A model generated the notes under the pieces. It made no database searches. It was given only the letters and a program-made list of their open reading frames with translations, and was not told the origin of the DNA. A stretch of DNA of 64,000 bases, taken from NCBI GenBank assembly GCA_963711725.1, contig CAVQFO010000023.1, positions 1-64,000 on the forward strand. Reading direction: 5' to 3'. The stretch comes from CAVQFO01 sp963711725. Its GTDB lineage: Bacteria > Pseudomonadota > Gammaproteobacteria > Nitrococcales > Aquisalimonadaceae. Of the stretch, positions 42,277-50,476 are shown piece after piece (the first letter of the stretch is position 1; every line of letters begins with the position of its first letter). The translations under genes were made by a program, and so were the position numbers.

Positions 42277-42325
42277 CTTTGCTGGTCCGGGCACGGCGGG
42301 CATTGCGCCGCCGCGCGACCGCGCT

Positions 42326-42682
42326 TTAAGCCAGGCTCGCCTTCGCCTTCTCCGCGACGACGCCGAAGCCGTCTTTGTCAAAGACCGCCATGTCGGCCAG
42401 AACCTTGCGGTCCAGCTCAACATTGGCCTTCTTCAGGCCGTCGATCATGCGGCTGTAGGACAGGCCGTGCAGACGGGCACCGGCATTGATGCGGGCGATC
42501 CACAGCGCGCGGAATTGGCGCTTGCGCTGGCGGCGATCGCGGTACGCATACTGGCCGGCCTTGGTCACGGCCTGGTTGGCGACGCGGAAACAACGGCTGC
42601 GAGCGCCGTAGTAACCCTTGGCCTTGGCCATGACCTTTTTATGCCGGGCGCGGGCGGTAACCCCTCGCTTCACTCGTGGCAT
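42326..42682 (-). CDS. rplT: 50S ribosomal protein L20
   Basis: The 118-residue L20 shows the basic N-terminus MPRVKRGVTARARHKKVMAK, then YYGARSRCFRVANQAVTKAGQYAYRDRRQRKR and the C-terminal IDGLKKANVELDRKVLADMAV. In E. coli L20 represses its own operon at the rpmI-rplT mRNA; that is family knowledge and no site was defined here. It lies 30 bp after rpmI. Confidence 0.99.
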   Translation of the reverse strand: MPRVKRGVTARARHKKVMAKAKGYYGARSRCFRVANQAVTKAGQYAYRDRRQRKRQFRALWIARINAGARLHGLSYSRMIDGLKKANVELDRKVLADMAVFDKDGFGVVAEKAKASLA

Positions 42683-42712
42683 CGTTCAGACTCCTTAAAT
42701 GCGAATTCGTGG

Positions 42713-42910
42713 TTACGAGTAGGGCAGCATGCGCCGCACGGCGGGCGTATCCTGCTCGGCGACCAGCGTGATACCACGCAGGTTGCGCTTACGCTTGGTC
42801 GACTTCTTGGTCAGGATGTGATTCGCGAACGCCTTGCTCCGCTTGAATCGTCCGGATCCCGTCTTGGAAAAGCGCTTGGCCGCGCCCCGGTTGCTCTTCA
42901 TCTTAGGCAT
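42713..42910 (-). CDS. rpmI: 50S ribosomal protein L35
   Basis: The 65-residue L35 reads MPKMKSNRGAAKRF, then TGSGRFKRSKAFANHILTKK and ends RRMLPYS. The ATG at 42910 has GGAG seven bases upstream; a TTG two codons earlier would be too close to that site. It lies between infC and rplT in the standard order. Confidence 0.98.
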   Translation of the reverse strand: MPKMKSNRGAAKRFSKTGSGRFKRSKAFANHILTKKSTKRKRNLRGITLVAEQDTPAVRRMLPYS

Positions 42911-42974
42911 TCGCAATCTCCGCTCAATGTCCGCTCGTCTCGAAAATAGTGCCGGCCTTGGCCGGGCTAATGTT

Positions 42975-43521
42975 CTATCGGCCCTTCTTACGGGGCGCCA
43001 GCATCATCACCATGGTTCGCCCTTCCATGCGGGGGCGCTGCTCCACGGTGGCAAGATCTTCCAGGTCGCCTTCGACCCGCTGCAGGAGCTTCAGTCCCAG
43101 CTCCTGGTGAGCCATTTCACGGCCGCGGAACCGCAGCGTGACCTTGGCTCGATCGCCCTCTTCCAGAAAGCGCCGCAGATTCCGGACCTTGACGTCATAG
43201 TCCCCTTGGTCGGTGCCCGGCCGGAACTTGATCTCCTTGATCTGAACCTGCTTCTGCTTCTTCTTGGCAGCCTGCTGCTTCTTCTGGGCCTCGAACTTGT
43301 GCTTGCCATAGTCCATGATCCGGCAGACCGGGGTCTCCGGATCGGGCGCCATTTCCACCAGGTCCAGCCCGGCTTCCGCAGCACGCTCCAGCGCTTGCTT
43401 CGAGCGATACAATGCCGATTTGTTCGCCGTCGTCAGCAATCAGACGTACGTTCTCGGCCTCGATGTCGCGGTTAATCCGACGATCATCACCACCGCTCTT
43501 CCGCTTCTGTTTTACAGCGAT
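42975..43521 (-). CDS. infC: Translation initiation factor IF-3 (AUC start; frameshifted as read)
   Basis: IF-3 splits ribosomes and proofreads start codons. The reading starts at ATC (43521-43519), three bases after the thrS stop, with GGAGG eight bases upstream. It gives IAVKQKRKSGGDDRRINRDIEAENVRLIADDGEQIGIVS, the expected N-terminus with its RIN...VRL block. No ATG or GTG in that frame fits. At about 43404 one extra C (in TCGCTCG) breaks the frame; removing it restores IGIVSSKQALERAAEAGLDLVEM, then CRIMDYGK, RPGTDQGDYDVK and LRFRGREMAH, ending APRKKGR. About 181 residues if corrected. Confidence 0.9.
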
Positions 43522-43524
43522 CCT

Positions 43525-45450
43525 TTAATCCTCCAACAAAGCCTTACCGCGATCCGCGACGTCCCGTTCAAGGAGATCCGCAAAGGCCTCCCAGGACATC
43601 GCGCCCAAATCCTTACCACCACGCGCACGCACCGCAACCGCGTTGGACTCCATTTCCCGGTCGCCGACGACGAGCATGTAGGGGACTTTCTGGATTGTGT
43701 GCTCGCGGATTTTAAAGCCGATCTTCTCGTTTCTCAAGTCGGCAGATACCCTAAACCCGCGTTTCGTCAGGTATTGAGTGAACTCGGCGGCATATTCAGC
43801 CTGCCGGTCCGTGATATTCAGCACCACGGCCTGCTCCGGGGCCAGCCAAGGCGGGAAGGCGCCGGCATATTCCTCGATCAGGATTCCGATGAATCGCTCC
43901 AGGGAACCCAGGATGGCCCGATGCAGCATCACCGGCACCTGCCGGGAGCCGTCTTCGGCCACGTACTCGGCGCCGAGCCGCCCGGGCATGGAGAAATCCA
44001 CCTGGATGGTGCCGCACTGCCAGACCCGACCGATGCAGTCCTTCAGGGAGAATTCGATCTTGGGCCCGTAGAAAGCGCCCTCGCCCGGCTGCAGCTTCCA
44101 CTCCAGGCCCTTGTTGTCCAGGGCCACTTCCAAAGCCTTTTCGGCCTTGTCCCAGGCCGCGTCGTCGCCCACCCGCTGATCCGGCCGGGTGGACAGCGCA
44201 ATGCGCACATCCTCGAAGCCCAGATCCGCGTAGGCACGGAACACCAGATCGATGAAAGCCGAGACTTCGCTCTGGATCTGATCTTCGGTGCAGAAGATGT
44301 GGGCATCGTCCTGCACGAAGTTGCGCACCCGCATCAGCCCGTGCAGGGTGCCGGAGGGCTCGTTGCGGTGGCAGGAACCGAATTCGGCCATGCGCAACGG
44401 CAGGTCGCGGTAGCTCTTGAGGCCCTGGTTGAAGATCTGGATGTGGCAGGGACAGTTCATGGGCTTGACTGCGTAGTCCCGATTCTCGGACTGGGTGGTG
44501 AACATGTCGTCCCGGAACTTGTCCCAGTGGCCCGACTTCTCCCAGAGGCTGCGATCCACCAACTGCGGCGTGCGCACTTCCTGGTAACCGGACTGACGCA
44601 GCAGTCCGCGGATGTAGTCCTGCAGAACCAGGTAGATGTTCCAGCCCTTGTCGTGCCAGAACACCATGCCCGGCGCCTCTTCCTGGACGTGAAACAGATC
44701 CAGCTGCTTCGCCAGGCGACGATGATCCCGCTTTTCCGCTTCTTCCAGCTTGTGGAGGTAGGCGCTCAGCGCCTTGCGATCCGACCAGGCGGTGCCGTAG
44801 ATGCGGGTCAGCATCTCGTTGTCGGAGTCGCCGCGCCAGTAAGCGCCGGCCACCTTCATCAACTTGAAAGCCTTGAGCTTGCCGGTACTGGGCACGTGAG
44901 GCCCGCGGCACAGGTCGATGAAGTCCCCTTGGCGATAAAGCGAGATCTCCTCGCCCTGGGGAATCTCACCGATGATCTCGGCCTTGTAGTCCTCCCCCAT
45001 GTCCTTGAAGAATCGGATGGCCTCGTCACGGTCCATGAGCTGGCGGCTGACGGGGAAATCACGGGCGGCCAGCTCGGTCATCTTGCGCTCGATGACCTCG
45101 AGATCCTCTTCGGTAAAGGGACGCCTGTAGGCAAAATCGTAGTAAAAGCCGTCCTCGATCACCGGGCCGATGGTGACCTGGGCGTCCGGAAACAGCTCCT
45201 TGACGGCCTGGGCCAGCAGATGGGCGGTGGAATGGCGGATAACATCCAGGCCGTCCTCGTCCCGGTCGGTGACGATTGCGACCTCGGCGTCGTCCTCCAC
45301 AAGGTGGGACGTATCCACAAGCCGCCCGTCTACCCGCCCCGCCAACGCGGCACGAGCCAACCCCTTGCCGATGGACTCGGCAATCTCCAGGACGCTGACC
45401 GCTTGGTCGTACTCGCGGCGGCTGCCGTCCGGCAGAGTGATTACTGGCAT
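43525..45450 (-). CDS. thrS: Threonine--tRNA ligase
   Basis: The 641-residue product begins with a TGS domain (MPVITLPDGSRREYDQ). The editing domain contains HSTAHLLAQAVKELFPDAQVTIGP. The class II core includes the zinc ligand Cys in VKPMNCPCHIQIF, motif 2 FGSCHRNEPSGTLHGLMRVRNF, and LHRAILGSLERFIGILIEE. The C-terminal anticodon-binding domain follows. Full length and intact. It leads the thrS-infC-rpmI-rplT-pheST cluster. A TAGAAT -10-like element lies near 45490 on the minus strand, without a clear -35. Confidence 0.98.
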   Translation of the reverse strand: MPVITLPDGSRREYDQAVSVLEIAESIGKGLARAALAGRVDGRLVDTSHLVEDDAEVAIVTDRDEDGLDVIRHSTAHLLAQAVKELFPDAQVTIGPVIEDGFYYDFAYRRPFTEEDLEVIERKMTELAARDFPVSRQLMDRDEAIRFFKDMGEDYKAEIIGEIPQGEEISLYRQGDFIDLCRGPHVPSTGKLKAFKLMKVAGAYWRGDSDNEMLTRIYGTAWSDRKALSAYLHKLEEAEKRDHRRLAKQLDLFHVQEEAPGMVFWHDKGWNIYLVLQDYIRGLLRQSGYQEVRTPQLVDRSLWEKSGHWDKFRDDMFTTQSENRDYAVKPMNCPCHIQIFNQGLKSYRDLPLRMAEFGSCHRNEPSGTLHGLMRVRNFVQDDAHIFCTEDQIQSEVSAFIDLVFRAYADLGFEDVRIALSTRPDQRVGDDAAWDKAEKALEVALDNKGLEWKLQPGEGAFYGPKIEFSLKDCIGRVWQCGTIQVDFSMPGRLGAEYVAEDGSRQVPVMLHRAILGSLERFIGILIEEYAGAFPPWLAPEQAVVLNITDRQAEYAAEFTQYLTKRGFRVSADLRNEKIGFKIREHTIQKVPYMLVVGDREMESNAVAVRARGGKDLGAMSWEAFADLLERDVADRGKALLED

Positions 45451-45532
45451 GATCTTTAAGAACCGTTTCCCAAAACCGGGGCCATTCTAACGCCCCACAC
45501 AACTCAGGCAGAAACCCATGGACCCGGCCAGA

Positions 45533-45564
45533 AACTAAAAGAGCACTGCTTTCGCAGTGCTCTT
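45533..45564 (-). terminator. Intrinsic terminator of tRNA-Val
   Basis: An eleven-base perfect stem AAGAGCACTGC / GCAGTGCTCTT (45539-45549 and 45554-45564) with a four-base loop is followed on the minus strand by TTTTAGTTT. It lies just after the tRNA-Val 3' end and insulates thrS. Confidence 0.85.
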
Positions 45565-45572
45565 CGGGTATC

Positions 45573-45649
45573 TGGTAGGCGCGATTGGACTCGAACCAAC
45601 GACCCCCACCATGTCAAGGTGGTGCTCTAACCAGCTGAGCTACGCGCCT
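45573..45649 (-). tRNA. tRNA-Val (anticodon GAC)
   Basis: A 77-base cloverleaf on the minus strand. Acceptor AGGCGCG pairs with CGCGCCT. The D arm GCTCAGCTGGTTAGAGC is standard. The anticodon stem encloses loop TTGACAT with GAC, the T arm is GTTGG-TTCGAGT-CCAAT and CCA is encoded. Confidence 0.97.
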
Positions 45650-45718
45650 GCAACAGGGCGCTTACTATACCCAAACGCCCCCAGGTCGCACAAGCGTTTC
45701 CGGTGACCACTCCGCAGC

Positions 45719-47752
45719 TCAGCTTTCAGCCGCCTCCACATCGGGCCGGCCCAGAGCGAACTGCTCCAGGTGCTTGATCTCGTCGCGCAGCCGGGCGGCA
45801 TCCTCGAACTCGAGATTGCGGGCGTGCTCGTACATCTTCTGTTCCAGCTGCCTGATACGCTTGACCGCCTCCGCCGGCGTGTAGCGGCCGTACTGCTCGG
45901 CCTCCTCCGCAACCCGCGCGTAGCGCTTGGGTGACATTGGCCCGCCCACGCTGCCCTCGCGCTCCATGACATCCGCCACCGCCTTCTGGATACCCTGGGG
46001 CGTGATACCGTGCTCCTTGTTGTGCGCGATCTGCTTCTCGCGGCGACGCTCCGTTTCCTCCATGGCCCGCTCCATGGAGCCGGTGATGCGCTCGGCATAG
46101 AGGATCGCCTTGCCGTTGACGTTGCGAGCGGCCCGGCCGATGGTCTGGATCAGTGAGCGGTCGGAGCGCAGGAACCCCTCCTTGTCGGCATCGAGAATCG
46201 CCACCAGCGAAACCTCCGGGATATCCAGGCCTTCGCGCAGCAGGTTGATACCCACAAGCACGTCGAACTCTCCCAGCCGCAGGTCGCGGATGATCTCCAT
46301 GCGCTCCACGGTATCGATATCGGAGTGCAGATAGCGAACCCGGATTCCATGTTCGTTCAGATACTCGGTGAGATCCTCCGCCATGCGCTTGGTCAGGGTG
46401 GTCACCAGCACCCGTTCGCCCACGGCGATACGGCGATTCGCCTCGGACAACAGATCGTCCACCTGGGTCAGGGCGCGACGCACTTCCACTTGCGGGTCCA
46501 CCAGGCCGGTGGGCCGCACCACCTGCTCCACGATCTGCAGGCTGTGTTCCCGTTCATAGGGGCCCGGTGTCGCCGAAACGAATACGGCCTGTGGCGCCAG
46601 CCGTTCAAATTCATCGAATCGCAGCGGCCGGTTGTCCAGGGCCGAGGGCAGTCGAAACCCGTATTCCACCAGGGTTTCCTTGCGCGAACGATCGCCGCGG
46701 TACATGCCGCCCAACTGGGGGATGGTGACATGGGACTCGTCGATGAACAGCAACGCGTCCTGGGGCAGGTAGTCGAACAGCGTGGGCGGCGGCTCGCCCG
46801 GCCCACGGCCGGACAGATAGCGTGAATAATTCTCGATACCCGAGCAGTAGCCCAACTCCATCATCATTTCCACGTCAAACGTGGTGCGCTGCTCCAGGCG
46901 CTGGGCCTCCACCAGTTTTCCAGCCTCCCGCAACTGCGCCAGGCGTTCACGCAACTCGTCCTTGATGTGGTCGATGGCTTCCAGGATGGTCTGGCGCGGT
47001 GTCACGTAGTGGGTCTTGGGATAGACCGTCAGCCGCGGCACCTTGCGCAACACCTCCCCGGTCAGAGGATCGAAATAACTGAGTTGCTCGATCTCGTCGT
47101 CGAACATCTCCACCCGCACGGCGTCCTGTTCGGATTCCGCCGGAAAGATATCGATCACCTCACCGCGCACCCGATACGTGCCGCGGTGCAGCTCCATGTC
47201 ATTGCGGGTGTACTGCAGCTCCGCCAGGCGACGCAGCATGAAGCGTTGATCGATCTGATCGCCGCGCACCAGGTGCAGCACCATGCTCAGATACTGCTTG
47301 GGGTCGCCCAGGCCGTAGATGGAGGACACCGAGGCCACGATCACCGTGTCCCGCCGCTCCATGATCGCCTTGGTGGCGGACAAGCGCATCTGCTCGATAT
47401 GCTCGTTGACCGAGGCGTCCTTCTCGATGAACGTGTCGGAGGACGGCACGTAGGCCTCGGGCTGGTAATAGTCGTAGTAGGAGACGAAGTACTCCACCGC
47501 GTTTTCCGGGAAGAATTCCCGCATCTCCCCATAGAGCTGCGCCGCCAGGGTCTTGTTAGGCGCCAGCACCAATGCCGGCCGCTGCAGCCGCTCGATGACA
47601 TTGGCCATGGTGAAGGTCTTGCCCGAACCGGTCACACCCAGCAGCGTTTGATGCAGATAACCCTCGCCCAGCCCCTCGACCAACGCATCGATGGCCCGCG
47701 GCTGATCACCCGCCGGACGGTATCCGGATTTCATCTTGAAACTGCGGCTCAT
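45719..47752 (-). CDS. uvrB: UvrABC excinuclease subunit B
   Basis: UvrB is the damage-verifying helicase of nucleotide excision repair. The 677-residue product has Walker A LLGVTGSGKTFTMANVI, the beta-hairpin region YFVSYYDYYQPEAYVPSSD, the DESH box in LLFIDESHVTIPQLGGMY, helicase motif VI QTIGRAARNVNGKAI and a C-terminal UvrBC coiled-coil domain (LEQKMYEHARNLEFEDAARLRDE region) that contacts UvrC. Intact and of normal length. It is divergent from the aspartate aminotransferase gene. Confidence 0.98.
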   Translation of the reverse strand: MSRSFKMKSGYRPAGDQPRAIDALVEGLGEGYLHQTLLGVTGSGKTFTMANVIERLQRPALVLAPNKTLAAQLYGEMREFFPENAVEYFVSYYDYYQPEAYVPSSDTFIEKDASVNEHIEQMRLSATKAIMERRDTVIVASVSSIYGLGDPKQYLSMVLHLVRGDQIDQRFMLRRLAELQYTRNDMELHRGTYRVRGEVIDIFPAESEQDAVRVEMFDDEIEQLSYFDPLTGEVLRKVPRLTVYPKTHYVTPRQTILEAIDHIKDELRERLAQLREAGKLVEAQRLEQRTTFDVEMMMELGYCSGIENYSRYLSGRGPGEPPPTLFDYLPQDALLFIDESHVTIPQLGGMYRGDRSRKETLVEYGFRLPSALDNRPLRFDEFERLAPQAVFVSATPGPYEREHSLQIVEQVVRPTGLVDPQVEVRRALTQVDDLLSEANRRIAVGERVLVTTLTKRMAEDLTEYLNEHGIRVRYLHSDIDTVERMEIIRDLRLGEFDVLVGINLLREGLDIPEVSLVAILDADKEGFLRSDRSLIQTIGRAARNVNGKAILYAERITGSMERAMEETERRREKQIAHNKEHGITPQGIQKAVADVMEREGSVGGPMSPKRYARVAEEAEQYGRYTPAEAVKRIRQLEQKMYEHARNLEFEDAARLRDEIKHLEQFALGRPDVEAAES

Positions 47753-47823
47753 GGCACGTATCTGCTTTTAGGGTTTCCGGGCTCGTAAGAGTTGCCTGCA
47801 TACACCGTTGCACATCCGGCATT

Positions 47824-47851
47824 TTGGCGCTGCAACAATTTCATCTATGAT
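47824..47851 (+). promoter_or_regulatory. Probable promoter of the aspartate aminotransferase gene
   Basis: TTGGCG (47824-47829), a 16-base spacer and TATGAT (47846-47851) form a plausible sigma70 promoter. It ends 37 bases before the TTG start of the gene. Confidence 0.5.
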
Positions 47852-47887
47852 AAGTGGGTTTTTCGTCGACCATTCTGGAGGACCGTC

Positions 47888-49073
47888 TTGGACATCCAAC
47901 TCGCTAATCGAGTTCAACGCGTCAAACCATCTCCCACGCTGGCCGTAACCGCGCGTGCGGCCGAGCTTCGCGCCGCCGGCAAGGACGTTATCGGCCTGGG
48001 CGCTGGGGAACCCGATTTCGACACGCCGGAGCATATCAAAGCGGCGGCGATCGAGGCGATTCAGGCGGGCAAGACCAAGTATACCCCGGTAGACGGCACC
48101 CCGGAGCTGAAGAAGGCCATCCAGGCCAAGCTCCAGCGCGACAACGATCTGGACTATGAGCTCAACCAGATCCTGGTCTCCACGGGGGCCAAGCAGTGCC
48201 TGTACAACCTGATGAACGCCGTGCTCAATCCCGGCGACGAGGTGGTGATCCCGGCGCCCTACTGGGTGTCCTACCCCGACATGGCGCTGCTGGCCGAAGG
48301 CGTGCCCGTGATCGTGGAAGCCGGCCAGGACCAGGGCTTCAAGATGACGCCCTGAGCAATTGGACGGTGCCATCACCGACAAGACCCGACTGGTGGTGAT
48401 AAACAGCCCTTCCAACCCCACCGGCGTGGCCTACAGCAAGGCCGAGCTGGCCGCTATCGGCGCCGTGCTGGCGAAGCATCCACAGGTGCTGGTGGTCACT
48501 GACGACATCTACGAGCACATCCTTTGGGCAGAGGAACCGTTCACCAACATCGTCAACGCGGCCCCCGCGCTCAAGGACCGGACCATCGTCATCAACGGCG
48601 TCTCCAAGGCCTATGCCATGACCGGCTGGCGCATCGGCTACGCCGCCGGTCCGGCCAAGGTGATCGGCGCCATGAAGAAGATCCAGTCCCAGAGCACGTC
48701 CAACGCGGCGTCCATCTCCCAGGCCGCCGCGACCGCCGCACTTAACGGCGACCAGGGCTGCATGGCACCCATGCTCAAGGCTTTCAAGGAACGGCACGAC
48801 TTCGTGGTGGAAAAGCTCAACGCCATGCCGGGTGTGAGCTGCCTGCCCTGCGATGGCACGTTCTACAGCTTCCCCAATGTCCAGCAGGCCATCGACGCCC
48901 TGGACGGCGTGGATGACGACGTGGCCTTCGCCGAGTATCTGCTCAACGAAGCCGGAGTGGCACTGGTCCCGGGCAGCGCCTTCGGCCTGCCGGGCCACGT
49001 TCGGATCTCCTACGCCACCAGCATGGAGAACCTGGAAAAAGCCATGGACCGCATCGCCAAGGCGTTGGCCTGA
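47888..49073 (+). CDS. Aspartate aminotransferase, class I PLP enzyme (frameshifted as read)
   Basis: The enzyme would interconvert aspartate/2-oxoglutarate and oxaloacetate/glutamate. The TTG start at 47888 has GGAGGA six bases upstream and gives the family opening IQLANRVQRVKPSPTLAV, then GLGAGEPDFDTPEHIK. The frame stops at 48353 after GFKMTP. Removing one C of CCC (48350-48352) yields MTPEQLDGAITDKTR and continues with NSPSNPTGVAY, DDIYEHILW, the PLP lysine in INGVSKAYAMTGWRIGY, and SYATS to the stop at 49073. About 394 residues if corrected, the normal length. As read it would be two pieces. Confidence 0.9.
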
Positions 49074-49086
49074 GCTGCCAAAAACC

Positions 49087-49109
49087 GGGCCCGGCATCGC
49101 GCCGGGCCC
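49087..49109 (-). terminator. Hairpin with minus-strand T-run downstream of the aminotransferase gene
   Basis: GGGCCCGGC and GCCGGGCCC form a perfect nine-base stem with a five-base loop. On the minus strand it is followed by GGTTTTTGG, so as an intrinsic terminator it faces the minus strand, opposite to the gene it follows. On the plus strand there is no T-run. Confidence 0.45.
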
Positions 49110-49113
49110 AGTG

Positions 49114-49141
49114 TTGACGGATAAACCGCATCAGGTAGAAT
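49114..49141 (+). promoter_or_regulatory. Promoter of tRNA-Asn
   Basis: TTGACG (49114-49119), a 16-base spacer and TAGAAT (49136-49141) match sigma70 at five of six positions in each box. The tRNA begins 28 bases after the -10. Confidence 0.75.
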
Positions 49142-49168
49142 AGCGGCCCTTAACGACACCGACTTAAT

Positions 49169-49243
<75 letters not shown>

Positions 49244-49244
<1 letters not shown>

Positions 49245-49289
49245 AACATGAAAAGGCCCAGGCCATTTGGTCTGGGCTTTTTCATGTTT
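49244..49289 (+). terminator. Long terminator hairpin of tRNA-Asn, possibly bidirectional
   Basis: AAACATGAAAAGGCCCAG (49244-49261) pairs with CTGGGC plus TTTTTCATGTTT (49272-49289) with one extra T, loop about ten bases. The T-run is inside the stem's 3' arm, and the A-run gives the mirror structure on the other strand. It begins at the last base of the tRNA. Confidence 0.8.
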
Positions 49290-49328
49290 GAGCGCCCGCT
49301 CGGCAATTAACCAATTGGGTCACGAACG

Positions 49329-49356
49329 AAAAAGCCCGCGACGAATGCCGCGGGCT
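49329..49356 (-). terminator. Intrinsic terminator after comEA
   Basis: On the minus strand AGCCCGCG and CGCGGGCT form a perfect eight-base stem with an eight-base loop followed by TTTTTCG. It lies about 33 bases after the comEA stop and ends the long gyrA-to-comEA gene run. Confidence 0.8.
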
Positions 49357-49388
49357 CCCCTCTACGTACAGCGTTCAATCGCCATTCG

Positions 49389-49652
49389 CTACTTCAGGAC
49401 GATGTGATCCCGGTTGGCTTCCAGCGTCTTGGGGCCGATACCCTTGACGTGCCCGAGATCCGCGACGCTCTTGAAGGGGCCGTGTGCCTTGCGATACTTG
49501 ACGATGGCGGCCGCTTTGGCGGGACCGACACCATCAAGCTCAGCGGCAATAGCCTGAGCTCCGGCGGCATTGATATTGACGGCCGCGAACGCGGCGAAGG
49601 GGACAAGCCCGATGAGGGCGGTAAGGAAAAGCGCGAGAATAGACTTGCGCAT
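49389..49652 (-). CDS. ComEA-family helix-hairpin-helix protein
   Basis: An 87-residue exported protein. The signal peptide MRKSILALFLTALIGLVPFAAFA is followed by VNINAAGAQAIAAEL and two helix-hairpin-helix motifs (LDGVGPAKAAAIVKY and VKGIGPKTLEANRD). Small ComEA proteins bind incoming DNA in the periplasm during natural transformation; whether this cell is competent is not shown here. It lies 81 bp after pyrF in the same direction. Confidence 0.93.
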   Translation of the reverse strand: MRKSILALFLTALIGLVPFAAFAAVNINAAGAQAIAAELDGVGPAKAAAIVKYRKAHGPFKSVADLGHVKGIGPKTLEANRDHIVLK

Positions 49653-49733
49653 GGTTAGCCTCCTCTTCCTTGAAGTTTCCTTGGCTGTCGTGTTGTTTTG
49701 CCGGTGAGGCTCCTGCCCACCGACGGGCCTACC

Positions 49734-50475
49734 TTACCAGGGCTTCAGACGGGTTTCAACCGCCGTCAGACCTCTGTTTATCCCCGCCAGCGCCTCAGCC
49801 GGGTCGGGCGACTGGGTGATAGGCCGGCCCACCACCAGATAACTGGAACCGGCGCGTATCGCCTCGGCCGGACCCATGATCCGCTTCTGGTCGTCACCGG
49901 CGCTGCCCGCGGGCCGAATCCCCGGCGTGACCAGGCGCAAAGTCGCGGCCGAACTCGCGGCGCAGCAAACCCGCTTCCCGGGCGGAACAGACGACGCCGT
50001 CCAGGCCGGCCTTGGCCACCAGGCCCGCCAGTCGCAGCACCTGATCCTGCAGCGGCGTCGTCACGCCCAGCTCATCCAGGACGCTTTGATCCTGGCTCGT
50101 CAATACCGTCACGCCGATAAGCAACGGCGGCGTGTCGAAATCCGCCAGCGCATCGCGCGCGGCCCGCAGCATCTCCGAACCGCCCCAGGCGTGAACGTTC
50201 ACCATCCAAACGCCCAACTCGGCGGCGGCACGGCAAGCGGCCGCCACGGTGTTGGGGATGTCGTGGAATTTGAGGTCCAGGAAGACGTCGAACCCCTGTT
50301 CCACCAACCGCCGCACCACATCCGGCCCGCCTCGGCAGAAGAGTTCCTTGCCGACTTTCACCCGACAGTCCCGGGGAGAAAGCCCGGCAGCCAGCGCCAG
50401 CGCCCGCTCGGCATCGGGGAAATCGAGCGCGACGATGACGCGAGGGGACTCGCCGGCCCGCCTGCTGGATACCAT
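49734..50475 (-). CDS. pyrF: Orotidine 5'-phosphate decarboxylase (frameshifted as read)
   Basis: PyrF makes UMP from OMP. The start ATG at 50475 has AAGGAG six bases upstream and lies one base after the lapB stop. The frame gives VIVALDFPDAERALAL and the active-site DLKFHDIPNTVAAA, then breaks at 49934-49935. Removing one C from GCGCCTGG restores RDFALVTPGIRPAGSAGDDQ and the phosphate-binding YLVVGRPITQSPDP, ending at 49734. About 246 residues if corrected, normal for the family. As read, an unrelated tail follows and the last 65 residues are lost. Confidence 0.9.
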
Positions 50476-50476
50476 C

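Noticed and set aside
42226..42310. A pheM-type leader peptide upstream of pheS
   Set aside because: The frame beginning at the ATG near 42302 reads through the terminator and contains a single Phe, with no Phe cluster before the stem.
43465..43485. A conventional GTG/ATG start for infC in the GTGATGATC stretch
   Set aside because: Those codons are out of the frame that encodes the conserved RINRD...VRLI block and would give a non-IF3 N-terminus.
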